A stretch of 64,000 nucleotides of DNA from Myrmaecium sp. VS I D KN 1 (Eukaryota > Ascomycota > Dothideomycetes > Valsariales > Valsariaceae). The stretch is taken from positions 62,001-126,000 of the forward strand of contig JADQAV010000063.1 of NCBI GenBank assembly GCA_019775845.1, given 5' to 3'. Shown in pieces: positions 1-12,000 of the stretch (position 1 is the first letter of the stretch; each line of letters begins with the position of its first letter). A program made the position numbers and the translations under genes. Below the pieces are notes generated by a model. That model made no database searches and was not told where the DNA came from. It was given only the letters and a program-made list of their open reading frames with translations.

Positions 1-1365
1 AGATATGCGGGAGAGTACTGACTTGCTGCCACGTTCAAACCCACTTGCGATGAACACCCTGTCCGCGGATCACCGCACACGACCCGACCGCATAGCCGAC
101 AATGATGTCTTCGGAAGGTGTATGCAGAAAACTCCTGTTGGCAGAACGGACACCTCACCACCGTCGCATCATCTTCCCAATCAGTGATCGATTGTTCCAT
201 CAGCCTCTGTTGGGTATGCCCTCGGGCCAGTGGCCACAGCAAACTCGCCGCACCATTTGCCTGCTCCGTCGGCGGATTCGCAAGCAGCTGGGTGAGTTTG
301 GTCAAGCGCTTTTCTAGGCGGCTGACCTCCAGATAGGTCTTATCCACCGTCTTCCTCCGTATTGCCATGAACTCGTCCGTGTGGTTCCGCACCAACCCTA
401 CGCCGCCGTCAGCTGATACCCGTGCCACGATCCCCGGGTGTGCATACCGTTATGATCGTTGTACCCCTCTCGCGACTTGTAGCATGTCTCGCACACGCGA
501 CACCAAAATCCTCGGACCGGCTCGTGCTGCGCGGACCGGGACAGCTTCATCTGGTACATCGTGTGGGCCTCGCAGAACAGTTTCCCGCATTTCCGACAGT
601 TCACATTCCCATTCACCGAGCCGAGTCGCTTCCCACAGGTGGGATCGGAGCAAACGTCCTGGTAGCCCGGCCGTTGCCAGTGTGCTCTTGTCACGAACTC
701 GTCCGGATCCTGCCGGTACATGGCCTCGGTCGTGGAAGGCCCGGCGGCCTGTACGGAAGGCGGGAGCGGTGTGTCGTTGGACTCGAAAACATCGAGGCCT
801 TTGAGTTTCTGATTGAGGACGGCGAGCGGCTGGAACTTCTTCGCCTTCACCATCTGCGTCTTGAACCATGTCTTCACCTCGTCCTGCTCGACCTCCTCGA
901 GATTTTGGTGCGCATCGTCGAGATGTCTGATGTCTGGTCAGAAGCGGATGGGGTAAGGCAGGGCGCTTGTATGTACCGGTTGAGCTGCAAGAGCGTCATC
1001 TACACGGGAGCAGTGTCAGCGTCGCGACGGCGGAAGCATGCTGGTTCCGTGGACCATACCATCTCCTCGTTGCAGATCGGACAAACGAGTTTCGAGCTCG
1101 CCGTCGCGGCCGCCGCATTATCCGCATGGTGCAGTGAGACCCGCGATCCGATATCGTGCGGCTCGGCGGGTGGCGCGGGGGAGAGGGAGGCCTGGGAGCT
1201 GAGGGAGATGGAGCTCTCGGATGGCGATAGGAGGCCGATGTCTGGCCGATGATGTTGGTTTTGGTGTAGCGGAGGATGGCGAGCGGGAGTCGGAGAGAGG
1301 CCGGGTGAAAGCGACTGTCCGCCACCTAAGATTCGGCCTCCTCCGAGAGACCTGCGGGAGGTCAT
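1..1365 (-). CDS. VAC1: Vac1/Pep7-like FYVE protein (3' end beyond window)
   Basis: Endosomal tethering protein; in the Vac1/Pep7 family it binds PI3P and Rab5-type GTPase for Golgi-to-endosome and vacuolar sorting. I read four exons: 1365-1060, 999-977, 926-448 and 397 to beyond position 1. The N-terminus is Ser/Pro-rich. Next is a C2H2 finger whose first half (CPICNEEM) ends exon 1 and whose second half (LLQLNRHLDDAH) is built from the 23-nt exon 2 and exon 3. A conserved stretch (VKTWFKTQMVKAKKFQPLA) leads into a first FYVE-type finger (CRKCGKLFCEAHT). A second FYVE finger (RHHCRLCGRVVCGDP) lies at about 60-120. Two FYVE domains after a C2H2 is the Vac1 layout. All junctions keep frame with GT/AG ends. 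It is divergent from the GST gene. The C-terminal Rab-binding part lies outside the window. Confidence 0.88.
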
Positions 1366-1960
1366 GGTGGTTGTGATGTTGTCGAGGTCGAAGTTCCGCC
1401 GCCGCTTCCCCCATGCTCGGGCACATCGATGCAACGGGTTCGCGTTGGATCGGCCCGCAGGGGTCCTGCGGGCAATGCTTAACCCCGACGCGCCGAGCGG
1501 ACCAACGTCGACCACTTGCTTCGGCCTCAAGTTTATCTTCGCATCTTCGTCCGCAAGGCCGGCAGACAATTATGAGGCTGTCAGGTCACCGCTGCATCAT
1601 GGAATGGCCATCTCTACCACATCAACCCATTGAGGTCTGAGGAAGGAATCCGGATTGCACTCTCTCATCACAACTGCCTCTTCCAGCTCTCGCACTGCGC
1701 AACATGTCATGCTAACTAGGTAAGGCACTCAAGCATCCTTCCCAGGCTTCAACCCCGCAGCCTGTCTGACAAATACGGGCGTGAAGGATCCCGTGTCTGC
1801 CTAAAATATCACCACGAAGGGATGGAACAGAAAGCTCTTCATTTCCCACTTCCTCCTCCACTTCGAATTTGTCTCTTCTCTCTTCCTCCAGTCCTTCTTT
1901 TCTCAGATCAATATTTGCTGCTGTTGCTCGCGCTCCCTGTCCCGATTTCCTCCCGCAACC
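1366..1960. promoter_or_regulatory. divergent promoter region, VAC1 / GST
   Basis: This 595-bp spacer separates two divergent start codons. It has a CT-rich run at about 1845-1920 just before the GST start, typical of filamentous fungal core promoters. I see no TATA box or open frame of note. Confidence 0.5.
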
Positions 1961-2891
1961 ATGCCTGACGTCGTTCTCTATGACATCCCGAGCAAGGACC
2001 GCACCTGCTGGTCCTTGAACATATGGAACTGTACGAAGTGACGCGCCTTCGGAAGAAACTCCCCTCTCTAACCTCCAATCCGAAGCTCGCCTGGCTCTGA
2101 ACTACAAGGGGGTCGACTACCAGACAGAATGGGTGGAATACCCTGACATCGCTCCCACGTTAAAGTCATTGTACGTCTCCGCGCACTCAACAGTGCCTTC
2201 AGCATATGAGATGTTAACACCCCGCTCAGCGGCATCCCCGCTCGCGACACCGACATGCCCACAATGAAGTGGACTTGTCCCGTCGTCCGGTTCGGAGAGG
2301 ACAAGTACGTGATGGACTCGCAGAGCATCGCCGAGGAGCTGGAGCGGCGGTACCCGACTCCCCCGCTCCACCTCGACGACTCCATCGTCGAGCAGGTCAA
2401 GCAGCTCATCCCCCAATTCCGCAACCCGCTTGGCCCGCTCGTCGTGGCGAAGACGGGCCTGTACGTCCTCGGTCCCAAGTCCCAGCCGTACTTCTTCGAG
2501 ACCCGCCGGCAGATATTTGGCAAGTCACTCGAGGAAGTGGAGAAGGAGCACGATGCCGCAACTGCGCTGGCGAACGCGAAGCCCGCCCTCGATGAGGCGG
2601 CGGCGCTGCTGAAGAAGAACAGCGACGGCCCCTTCTTTCTTGGCAAGACCGGTAAGCAGCTTCCCCCAATGACGATCTGAGTGTTTCCCCCTCAAATTGC
2701 CGCAGTACGAAGCGAAGGAACAAGGCTGATGCGATCATCCGTCAGTTTCATATGCCGACTTTATCTTCGTCGGCTTCTTGGAGTGGAACCGCTGCGCGGA
2801 CGCTGACGTGCATGAGGGAATCCTCAAGCATGACGCTGCGTTCCGCGAGCTGTACGAGGCATGCAAGCCCTGGTTGGCGCGGAACAACTGA
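1961..2891 (+). CDS. glutathione S-transferase-like protein
   Basis: Predicted 240-aa cytosolic protein of the GST fold, expected to conjugate or bind glutathione. Exons: 1961-2030, 2086-2170, 2230-2651, 2746-2891; all three introns are GT-AG and the phases add up to a whole reading frame. The N-terminal thioredoxin-like half carries LALNYKGVDYQTEWVEYPDI, the usual beta-alpha-beta region of fungal GSTs. It is followed by a cis-Pro-like segment (KWTCPVVRF) and the glutathione-contacting DSQSIAEELE. The C-terminal helical half has DGPFFLGKTVSYADFIFVGF, where the acidic N-capping motif of GST-C domains sits. The intron before VSYADF also holds an earlier AG that would break the frame. The substrate cannot be told. 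Other names in use for such proteins include beta-etherase-like GST. Confidence 0.85.
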
Positions 2892-3938
2892 GCGTTGATG
2901 CGGTGGGACTTGTCAGGTCCAGGTTGAAGAGGTACCGCCGAGGGAACCACCAGGCAGCGGACATGCGTATTGTATTTCGCGCCGACATGTTTGACAGTCG
3001 ATGCCTGGTTGTAGTAGCACTTTGAAGAATAAAATGTTGAACACCCTGCAATATAAATGTCTCTCCGTGACGATCGCTGAAGGAGTCTTAGCTTTATCTC
3101 GGAGCCAGCAACCGCGAACATACCGCGCTCCCCAGAGAATGTGGGGGAGAGCAATCATGGTGTTGAGGGGCAGAGAGGGACCCTGCGCACGAGCCCTTTG
3201 ACGAAAGAGGAAGGAAAACAATCAGACGGCCAAGCCTGATCGGTGATAGCGTTTCCGCGGCTAAACCCCGGCGCACGGACGAAACGCTCAAGAGCGCAAG
3301 AAGCGGCGAGAGGAGCGTCGGCGAGTTGCCTCAGCGCGCCAGGGCAGCACCGATCGGACATCAAGAAAGGCAAGAGTTGATCAGGTACCCCGGAAGGCGG
3401 AGCGGAGAGGGGAGCCTTGCAGACAATCAGGTATATCCGCCTGGCTGTGTCTCCTCTTCCCCGGATGGACCGTCATATCAAAACCTCCAGAGCACCTCCC
3501 ATCCCGTCTCCCCAGCTCCTCGGCAGCCCAGCTTGCCGTCCCGGAGCACCGCGTTCGACGATGCCGTCCTCCTCTCTCCCGGACAGCCAGTCCAGATGCC
3601 AGAAAGCGGGTCTTTCCCCAAAATTCTTCTCAACGTTCACCCCCGCTCCGCCCGGTCCGCGTCGCAATGCAATGTCACACCGTCTCCTGTCCCTCTCGCT
3701 CTCTTTGTCTCTCTCACTCCCCCTCCCTCCCTCTTTCTTCGTTGTCAGCGGTGCAAAAACGTCCTCGAATGCTATAGAGTCAATCTCTTCCACGTCGTGC
3801 TGAACCGGTTCCCTTTTTCGACGGCTCCCCGGATCCCGCTGCCACCGCTCGTCTTGCAGCGCGCCGTGATCGTAGCTCGCGTCTCCCTCCGTCTCCCTCC
3901 GCCGGCAGCTTCTCTTCGCTCTACCCGTCCCACAAAAG
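2892..3938. other. intergenic, GST 3' end and MFS promoter
   Basis: About 1 kb without a supported gene. A strong pyrimidine tract (CTCTCT / CCCTCC runs) at about 3690-3745 marks the likely core promoter or 5' UTR of the transporter. A long open frame reading through this region on the plus strand has proline/serine-rich composition without domains; I treat it as non-coding. Confidence 0.5.
3028..3033 (+). terminator. candidate poly(A) signal AATAAA after the GST gene
   Basis: A consensus AATAAA hexamer lies 137 nt past the GST stop codon, a sensible distance for a 3' UTR. Fungal poly(A) signals are loose, so this is suggestive only. Confidence 0.35.
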
Positions 3939-5796
3939 ATGGATACACCCACTCCTCCTCCCGAGCCCGTTCTCGTGCCCAAGATCGGCAAGGAGGAGGA
4001 AGACGCGGCGGCGCGCGTGCGGGAGGTCGAGGACGCCCGACGCGGGGACTCACTGCAGGGCTACGACCTCGACACCATCGAGGAGACCAAGCCGGGCACC
4101 TGGGTCTGGCTAATTGCGTTGGCGGCCGCCATCGGAGGTCTGCTCTTCGGGTAGGTGCACATACGATACACAATCCACCTGCGTGCCGCGGACAATTCCC
4201 TCCGGACATTCCGCTGACTTGCTTCGTTCTTCCCAGTTACGACACCGGCGTGATCTCCGGCGTCCTGGTCACCCTTGGCACCGAATTGAACCACAAGACC
4301 ATCAACGATGACGAGAAGGAGCTCATCACCGCCGTCACGGCGGGCGGCGCCTTCGTGGGCGCCGTCATCACCGGCTGCATCGCCGACAAGCGCGGGCGGA
4401 AGTTCTGCATCTATTTCGCATCCTTTTGGTTCACAGTGGGCGCCTTGATCCAAGCCCTCTCCTGGACAATCGCGCAGATGTCCGTGGGCCGAGCCCTCAT
4501 CGTACGTATACCCGCTCCTGACATGTCGCAATAACGCTGATCTCCGTCCACAGGGTCTCGGTGTGGGCGCCGGCGCGTTTGTTGTCCCTCTATACCTGGC
4601 GGAGATGGCACCGGCTCGCTTCCGCGGCCGCATGGTCACCATCAACGCCCTCTGCATCACCGGCGGCCAGGTGGTCGCGTACGCGATCGACGCCGCCTTC
4701 GAACACGTCCCGCACGGCTGGAGATACATGGTCGGCTTCGGCGGGATCCCTTCGATCCTCCTGGGCATCCTCATGCTATGGTGCCCCGAGACCCCGCGGC
4801 AGCTGATCTGCGACAACAAGCCCGAAGAATGCGCGCACGTGCTCCGCAAGATCTACCCGAACGCCAACGAAGCGCAGGTCCAGGACAAAGTCAAGTACCT
4901 GCAGCTCGGCGTGAGCCAGGTGCTCGCCCTGCACGAGGACATGTCGCTGGGCAAGACTCTGAAGACGCTGTACTTCGTGCCGGGCAACCTGCGCGCGCTC
5001 ATCGTCGCCTGCGGCCTCATGGCTACGCAGCAGCTCTGCGGCTTCAACACGCTGATGTACTACTCGGCCACGCTGTTCGGGATCGTGGGGTTCGACAACT
5101 CGATCGCCGTCGGCTCCGTCGTCGCCATCACCAACTGCCTCTTCACCCTCGTCGCGCTGAAGTGGGTCGACCGGATCGGGCGGCGGCGGATCCTGGTGAG
5201 CACGATGTGGGGGATGGCGGTCTGCCTCGTCGTCGCCGCCGTCGCCTTCCACTACATCCCCATCGACCTCGACACGCTCGAGCTCGAGACCGACCGCGTC
5301 GGCTGGGCCGGCATCGTCGTCCTCGTCTGCATCATCCTCTTCGTCGCCTTCTACGCCACGGGCCTCGGCAACGTCCCCTGGACCGCCACGGAGCTGCTGC
5401 CCATGGAAGTCCGCGCCCTCGGCACCATGATGATCACCTGCACCAACTGGGTAACGTTTCCCCCCCCCCATCCCTCATCCCCCACCACCTCTACACCCCA
5501 ACCCACTAACCCCCATATCCCCCCTACAGGGCATGAACCTCGTCATCTCCTCGACCTTCCTCTCGATGATGAAAACCATGACGCCCTCGGGCGCCTTCGG
5601 CTTCTACGCCGCCCTCTGCTTCCTCGGCTGGCTCGCCGTGTTTTTCTGCTACCCGGAGTGCGCCCAGATGACGCTCGAGCAGACGCGCGCGGTGTTCGAA
5701 CATGGGTTCGGCGTTGCGCATGCGCGCGCCTGGCGCCGCGCGCATCGCGATGAGCTGAGGCATCGGAAGGAGGTGAGGGCGGGGTTTCATGCGTAA
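3939..5796 (+). CDS. MFS sugar porter, probably myo-inositol/hexose type
   Basis: Predicted 546-aa plasma-membrane sugar porter with 12 TM helices. Exons: 3939-4150, 4237-4501, 4554-5450, 5530-5796, all GT-AG and in frame. The first TM follows a 50-residue acidic N-tail. Family signatures appear in order: GGLLFGYDTGVISGVL in TM1, ADKRGRKFC in the 2-3 loop, GRALIGLGVGAGAFVVPLYL and EMAPARFRGRMV in TM4-5, PETPRQL at the end of the first half, QQLCGFNTLMYYSATLF in TM7, DRIGRRR in loop 8-9, and PMEVRALGT before TM11. The QQLCGFNTLMYYS form and the acidic N-tail are like fungal inositol transporters, but the substrate is inference. It is co-directional with the METTL16-family gene downstream. Confidence 0.9.
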
Positions 5797-6636
5797 TCGA
5801 TTTTTCCTTCCTCTCGCGTTCTTTTTTTTTGGCTCATGATCGTTTACGGCGCTGCGTGGGTTGGCGCGCGATTGCATGACCATACATGATATTTTGGCGT
5901 TGGCGCTGTTTTTCCTATTCTTTTGCTCTCCTTTTTATCACCGTCATGCGCGAAGACGATTGCACGCCATGCTCTGTAATGGGGGACGAGGAGAAGATGT
6001 ATGTGTATATATGAGCTGAGATGAAGATGCACTGTACATAGATGGATACATGGATAGACGGATAGACGGAGGGATAGATGGATGGGTAGACGGATAGAGG
6101 GGGGGAAAGACACTTCATGTACAGTATGAGAAGGAGATGCTAAATACATAGTATATTATATCGACCAGCATCGGCGAAGAAGAAAAAGCATATGGTCATC
6201 CAAGATATTTCATCTAACCATTCACCCATTCGAGCGATCACGTGCCTCAGCCAAAACAGCACTTATTCATGCCTCAGGCTTCCACAATCCTCCTCCTCCT
6301 CCACGCCTGTTGGATTTCGATCTATCATTCTCGTTCACGACCTACCTTACCTCCGAACTCCTAACTAACATGCAGTAGCTTGAAAAGCCGTTTCCGCTGT
6401 CTATCTTGCTTTTTTATTCCACTCTCTCTGTGTCTCTCTCTAACCGCTGCGTTTCCCTCTCATTCTTCTTTTCTTCGTCCGGTTGTTCTATTTTCCTCTG
6501 GTCTTCTATCCCTTCTTATACCCCCCCCCCCCCCTTTTTACTTCTTCTTTCTCCAGTTCGCCGGTTCGAGGACAGCGAGCCAGCGAACGGGGTGAAGAAA
6601 CGAAGAGGACAAAAAACGGGGAAGAAATACTGCACG
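5797..6636. other. intergenic; GGATAGACGGAT-type minisatellite and poly-C
   Basis: This stretch holds the transporter 3' end and the promoter of the next gene. At about 6040-6105 there is a degenerate repeat of GATGGATAGACGG-like units. At about 6520-6533 a poly-C run of about 14 bases sits within a CT-rich leader before the next start codon. No gene is supported. Confidence 0.5.
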
Positions 6637-6909
6637 ATGCAGGAGGACACGCCATCCACCACCACCCCCGGCCCGGGGGCGCCAGCACCACAGGACGTTC
6701 CCTCCCTCCCCTCCTCCACAACAACCCCCAAACCAGCATCAGTATCAGCAGCAGACGCTCAAACCAAACAGCAAAACCAAGAACGAACAGACGCAAGAGC
6801 CAAGGACTCCCCCCTCCCCTCCTCCTCGCTCATCATCCCCCACGACCGTCTCCCAGCATACTACACCGCGCCCTTCCAACGCGGGACCGCGGATGAGGAC
6901 GACATCGCA

Positions 6910-6940
<31 letters not shown>

Positions 6941-8784
6941 GCGAAAGCGAAGAGCGCTCTGCCGCGGTGCCCGATTTCGCCGCCCTCGCCAGGGAGGATG
7001 CGGAGTTTGGCCGGTATTTCTTCGCGCGTGCGCCAGGGGGGAGGATGGATTTTGAGGATGTGGGGGCGGTGAGGTGGGTTCTCGTGTGTTGTTCTTTTGG
7101 GTGGCATTGGCTGATGCGGAGGGACAGACAGTTGAGCAAGAGCTTGCTCAAGAGGGATTTTGGGCTTGTGGTTGATTTGCCGGAGGATCGGTTGTGTCCG
7201 TCGGTGAGTGTGTTGCTTTTTCCCTTGGGTGAGGCTAATGCCGAGGGATTGCTGGATATAGGTGCCTGGAAGGTATGTGTCCTGTTTCTTTTCATTCCAT
7301 CTGTGTGAATGAAGTACGCTTTGGGCTACTGACAAATCACTTTCAGATACGAATACGTCCGCTGGGTCCAAGAGCTCGTCGAGTCCTCCGATCCGAACTG
7401 GTGGGATGACGGTCCGTATCCGAATCCCAACCGTCCCATCACCGGTCTAGACATGTACGTGACCACCTCCATCGATTCCTCATGAAAAGCGCTACCTAAC
7501 TCGCACCCCAGCGGCGTCGGCGCCTCCAACATCTACTCCCTCCTCCACCTCCGCACGCGCCCCAACTACACCATGCACGGCACCGAGATCGACTCCAAAA
7601 ACGCCTCCTACGCCATCCACAACACCCACCTCAACAACCTCACCCCCCGCTTCACCCTCCACCGCACCTCCCCAACCGCCTCCCTCCTGCCCCCCACCCT
7701 CCCCTACCCCCTCACCTTCACCATGTCCAACCCGCCCTTCTACGCCACCGCGACCGCCTGGGCCGCAAGCCAAACCCAAACCCGCAAGCCCACCGGCCCC
7801 CCACCAACCCCCTGCACCGGCAGCCACGCCGAAATGCTCACCCCAGGCGGGGACCTCGGCTTCGCCGTCCGGCTCCTCCGCGCCTCCACCGCCCACACCG
7901 CCCAATGGCACACCATCCTCCTCGGCCACAAGTCCTCCGCGCTGTTCCTGCTCCATCTCCTCAATAAGGACGGCGTACCCCAAAACATCCGCGCCCTCCG
8001 CACCCTCCGCGCCAGCGCGAGCAAGACGAAAACCAAAACCAACAACACCCGCCGCTGGCTCCTCGCCTGGTCCTTCCTGCCCTACCGACCGGCCGACGCG
8101 TGCGCGCGCTCCGCCCATACCTCCCGCGATTTGCGCCCGCACCTGCCCTTTCCGAGCTCGTTCAGCATCCCTTTGACCGACGGCGGCGGGAAGGGCGGGA
8201 AGGACGGGCTCGCCGCCCGCGCAACCCGCATCGCGCGCGCGTTGGATGAGCGGATGCGTGCGCTTTGCGTTGCTGCTGCCGGGGTGGGGGAGGGGGGAAT
8301 GGAGTGGAAGTGGAGGTGGAACGCGGGTGAGGGTGAGGGGAAGGGCCGTTGTCGGGCGGATGTGTGGAGTCGGGCGGCGCGGAGGCGGAGGGTGCGGGAG
8401 CTGCGGGAGCGTGAGCGTGAGCGGGAGCAGCAGGGAAAGGGGGAGGGGGAGGGGAAGGGGGTGAAGAGGAAGAGGGATGGGGATGGGGATGGGGATGGGG
8501 ATGGGGATGGGGATGGGGATGGGGATGGGGATGGGGATGGGGATGGTGCGGCGGGGATTGTAGAGGGGGGTGAACGGGGAGGGGGAGAAGGAAGAGAAGG
8601 AGGGGGAGGAGGAGGAGGAGAAGGGCCGTGGGCGCTCGGGTTCCGCATCCGCGTCCGCGTCCGTGGAGGCCCGGACGAGGAAGGAAGGGGGGAGGTGCGT
8701 GTGCGATGGATGGAAGGGTTTGATTCGGTGCTGTTTGAGAGCTTTTGTGGGGTGGTGAAGAGGTTGGTTGATGGGGTGGAGTGA
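6637..8784 (+). CDS. METTL16-family RNA N6-adenosine methyltransferase
   Basis: Predicted 634-aa SAM-dependent methyltransferase. The METTL16/RlmF (DUF890) family methylates adenosine in U6 snRNA, some mRNAs or rRNA; the fungal enzyme PsiM belongs to the same superfamily. Exons: 6637-7073, 7128-7203, 7262-7272 (only 11 nt), 7347-7454, 7512-8784. Signatures, in order: LLKRDFGLVVDLPEDRLCPSVPGRYEYVRWVQELV split over exons (quoted as separate parts LLKRDFG, LCPS, VPG, YEYVRWVQELV), the SAM site TGLDIGVGAS (about 207-216), acidic EIDSKNASYA (about 236), and the catalytic NPPF at 284-287. The N-terminal 110 residues are disordered with an Asp run. The C-terminus ends in a Gly-Asp dipeptide repeat and Gly-rich tail, with no clear vertebrate-type VCR domains. 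Confidence 0.87.
8474..8545 (+). repeat. (GGGGAT)n hexanucleotide repeat inside CDS
   Basis: About 12 in-frame copies of GGGGAT encode a Gly-Asp dipeptide run in the C-terminal tail of the METTL16-family protein. The repeat keeps frame, so it can change length without disrupting the protein. Confidence 0.9.
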
Positions 8785-9085
8785 AATGAAAGGAAAGGAG
8801 AGAGTAGGCAGAGGTTACAGGCTTCCGTCAGAGAAGGAACGGTGAAGGAAGAGGAAGAAAAGAAGAGGAGACCATGGATGATAAAGATGCGATTGATTGA
8901 CATGCTTCTAATTTCACAAGCTATGTATGAATGTATGCCCACACCATCCGTCCTGAGAGAAAGTGACTCGTCATCGTGAAACAACCCCCCTTTTCCCTTT
9001 CTTTTAGTCTAACAAACTTCCACCCACACAATTCTATAATCGCAGAACAATACTCCACAACCACGGCACGGCTTCTAATACACAA
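8785..9085. other. convergent 3' spacer
   Basis: A 301-bp spacer between the converging METTL16-family and Spf1 genes. It would hold both 3' UTRs. Nothing else is seen. Confidence 0.5.
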
Positions 9086-12000
9086 TCATCCCCTCGCCGC
9101 CCTTAAAGCCGCCTGCTGTCTCCTCTCCACCTCCTCCACCTTCCTCAGCTCCGCCTCCTCCCTCTTCCGGTCCGCCTCCTCCTGCTCCTGCCTCTTCCGC
9201 TCCATCTCCCGCTCGAGCTGGTCCGGGCGTCGAACAGCGATGTCCTTGGGCCGGTAGTCGGAGAAGAAGTACTTCAGCACCTTCTCGATCACGTAGCAGC
9301 CCAGGAAATCCGCGACCATGATCGACGTCAGCACCACCTTGAACTCGGACGTGAAGGGCACCAGCTTCAGCTTCTCGTTGATCTCAGGGATGAACTCGGT
9401 CGCGGAAGAGAAGGCGACGCCGGACACGAGGAGGAGACCGTAGTACATGCCCTTGTTCTCCCGGATGCTCTCCCGGAACGGCCGGCCTTGGTAGTTGATG
9501 GCGAAGGTGGAGATCTGCTGGATGAGCTGGAGGAGATAGATCGCGCTGTTGAGCAGAGAGGGCTCGAAATCGCCTTCCAAATCCACATCCGGGTTCTTCG
9601 GCTCGATGCGCTGGACGTATTGCGAGATGTAGATCAGGGTAATGATGTGGATGGCGAACTGGCCAAGGACCGAGCCGATGATGTAGATGTTGAAGATGTT
9701 GTGCTGCGGGCGCTCCTTAGAGAGAGCTTCAACGGGCTAAACACATGTCAGTATAGGGAAACAACGGTCGGACGTAAGCAGAAGACATACCTTGGCGCGA
9801 GAGATGGACAAGAAGCAGACGCTCATCATCATGCCACTGATGGTAACCTGCCCGTCACCGAACTTGATACCGTCCAAGTACAGAACACTCAAACTGTAAG
9901 AGCTAATGAGACAGTTCAATGCGAGAATCTTGTACATCTGGATGGTAGCCACAAGAGTACATCTGCCCTGACGGATAATGTTCGGAATAGCCATGACATT
10001 CGCCAGCTTGCTAGTGAAAGGAGCCGCGACGGAGGCGTCACCAAGCTTGATGGTCGGAGGCTCGCTGTCGTCAATCTCAGCCTCCATCATCGAGGTAGTA
10101 AACTTGTCCATCATGCCCTGCGCCTTCTTCTGCGCATCTTGTTGCCTCTGCTGCGCCGGAGTGAGTTGGCTGTCGTTCGCAGGCACAGGTTCAGCAGGGG
10201 CGGCATTTCCGTTACTGACTGGAGCCACTTCTTTTCCAGCAGCGACACCCTTGGCGGCCTTCTTTGCAGCTTCGCGTTCCATAGCCTTTTCGTAGTGGGG
10301 GTTAGACGGTCCGGGAGGATATAAGTGAGCAATCATGACGGGCACAGGCGGTGAAGGCTGGTTGAAGCGCTTCATGAGGTTGACCTGCTTCTCGTAGACC
10401 TCCTTCATCTTGGTGTTCCTGAAATGTTCAGCGATCTTGTCAAGATCCTCCCGCGTGCCGTTGAGAAGCGCAACACCAATATCAGCTTGCTTAAGAGCAC
10501 CGACATCGTTGGTACCGTCACCGCACATGAGAGTGGTGTAACCCGCTTCTTTCAAGCCAACCAGAATCTCTTCTTTCTGCTTCGGGGAGACACGAGCATA
10601 AACCCACGTGTGCCTGATGAGCTGCTTCCAAACTTGGCGGTCGGTGAACTTAGTGAGAGCGTAGCCAGTGACACAGATGTCCTTGTTTTGAAGGATCTCG
10701 GGATCCAGTGGTTGGCTAGGATCGACCGGAATGTTCGTCTTGTCATCGACACTACGCCACACAAGGTTTTCTCCGGACTCATCGTTCTCGGGAGCGTCGA
10801 GAATGAGGCAGTCTCGGTCAACAATTTCGACTTCCTTAGCAACGTGGACGGCGGTAAGCGGATTGTCTCCCGTAATCATGATCACACGGTGGCTGCTCTC
10901 ATTGAGCATGCGAACGGCTTCCTTGGCATCTTGTTTGAGAGGAGTTTGAAGGACGAGGAAACCGGCGAAGTGAAGGTCACATTCAATCTCTTCACGCTTG
11001 TAGTCATTGATGCGATTCTGTCCAATCTCACTCTCCTTCGAGAGGTACTTGTACGCCAGAGCGAGGACACGAGCGCCGTTGCGGGTGAAGTACTTGAAGG
11101 TCTCATCATACTTCGGAGGAGTGTTGACGAGCATCTTGCGAATAGTTTCAGGAGCGCCTTTGACACCAACAAAGGTAGCCTTGATCTTCTTGCCCGTGCT
11201 GCGCTCAGTGCTAAGGACAGTCGCCACAGAGCTCTGGCGTTTCAGAGCAGAAGAAAACTGGAAACGACGCTTGATCTGAACAACATCAGAATGCGAAGCG
11301 TAGGCTGCGCCCTTGTACCCGGCAGTAATCTTGCTAGTGAGCGTGTCATTCTTTCCGAGAGTCCACCCAAGAGATGAAAGGGTCGCCTTCTCCATGGGTT
11401 CACCAACGATCTCGCCGTCTTCCAGTTTGACCAGGGCATGTGCGGTTGCAAGGACGAGGGTAGTGTCCATGCCAGCTTCGGGGATAGGCGTGACCTGGGT
11501 TTGTGCTCCATCCGCCTCCGCTTTGGCACCAGCTTGACCCAAAGTCAATCCAGCAACTCCCTCCACAAGCAAGTCCTCTCCAGTGAGGGTTCCGGTCTTG
11601 TCGAAGCAAGCCACGTCTACGCGGCCAGCGAACGGAATGCGGAAGGGCTCGGTACAGAAGATGGCGTACTTGCTCAGTGCTGCAAGGCTAGTGTTGACTG
11701 CAAGGCTGAGTTCCATTGGAAGCTCGGGAGGGACAACGCTGGTGATAATGAGGACACAGTCAAGGAGCAGCTTTGACCGCTTGCGATCCCTGGCCACACC
11801 TTCAGTCCAAACGTACCAAGAGGCAGCGATAGCAAAGCAGAGAAGGAACAAGATGAAGAACAATGCCTCCACGTTGTTGGCGGAGACACGCTCTGTTGCG
11901 TAGATCATGGTGCGTACAAGAGATCCTTGAGTAGTCTCAAAACCAGTCTTGGTGACAATAGCCATAGCACCCCCGTTTGGAGGAGGGGGAACACCAGAAG

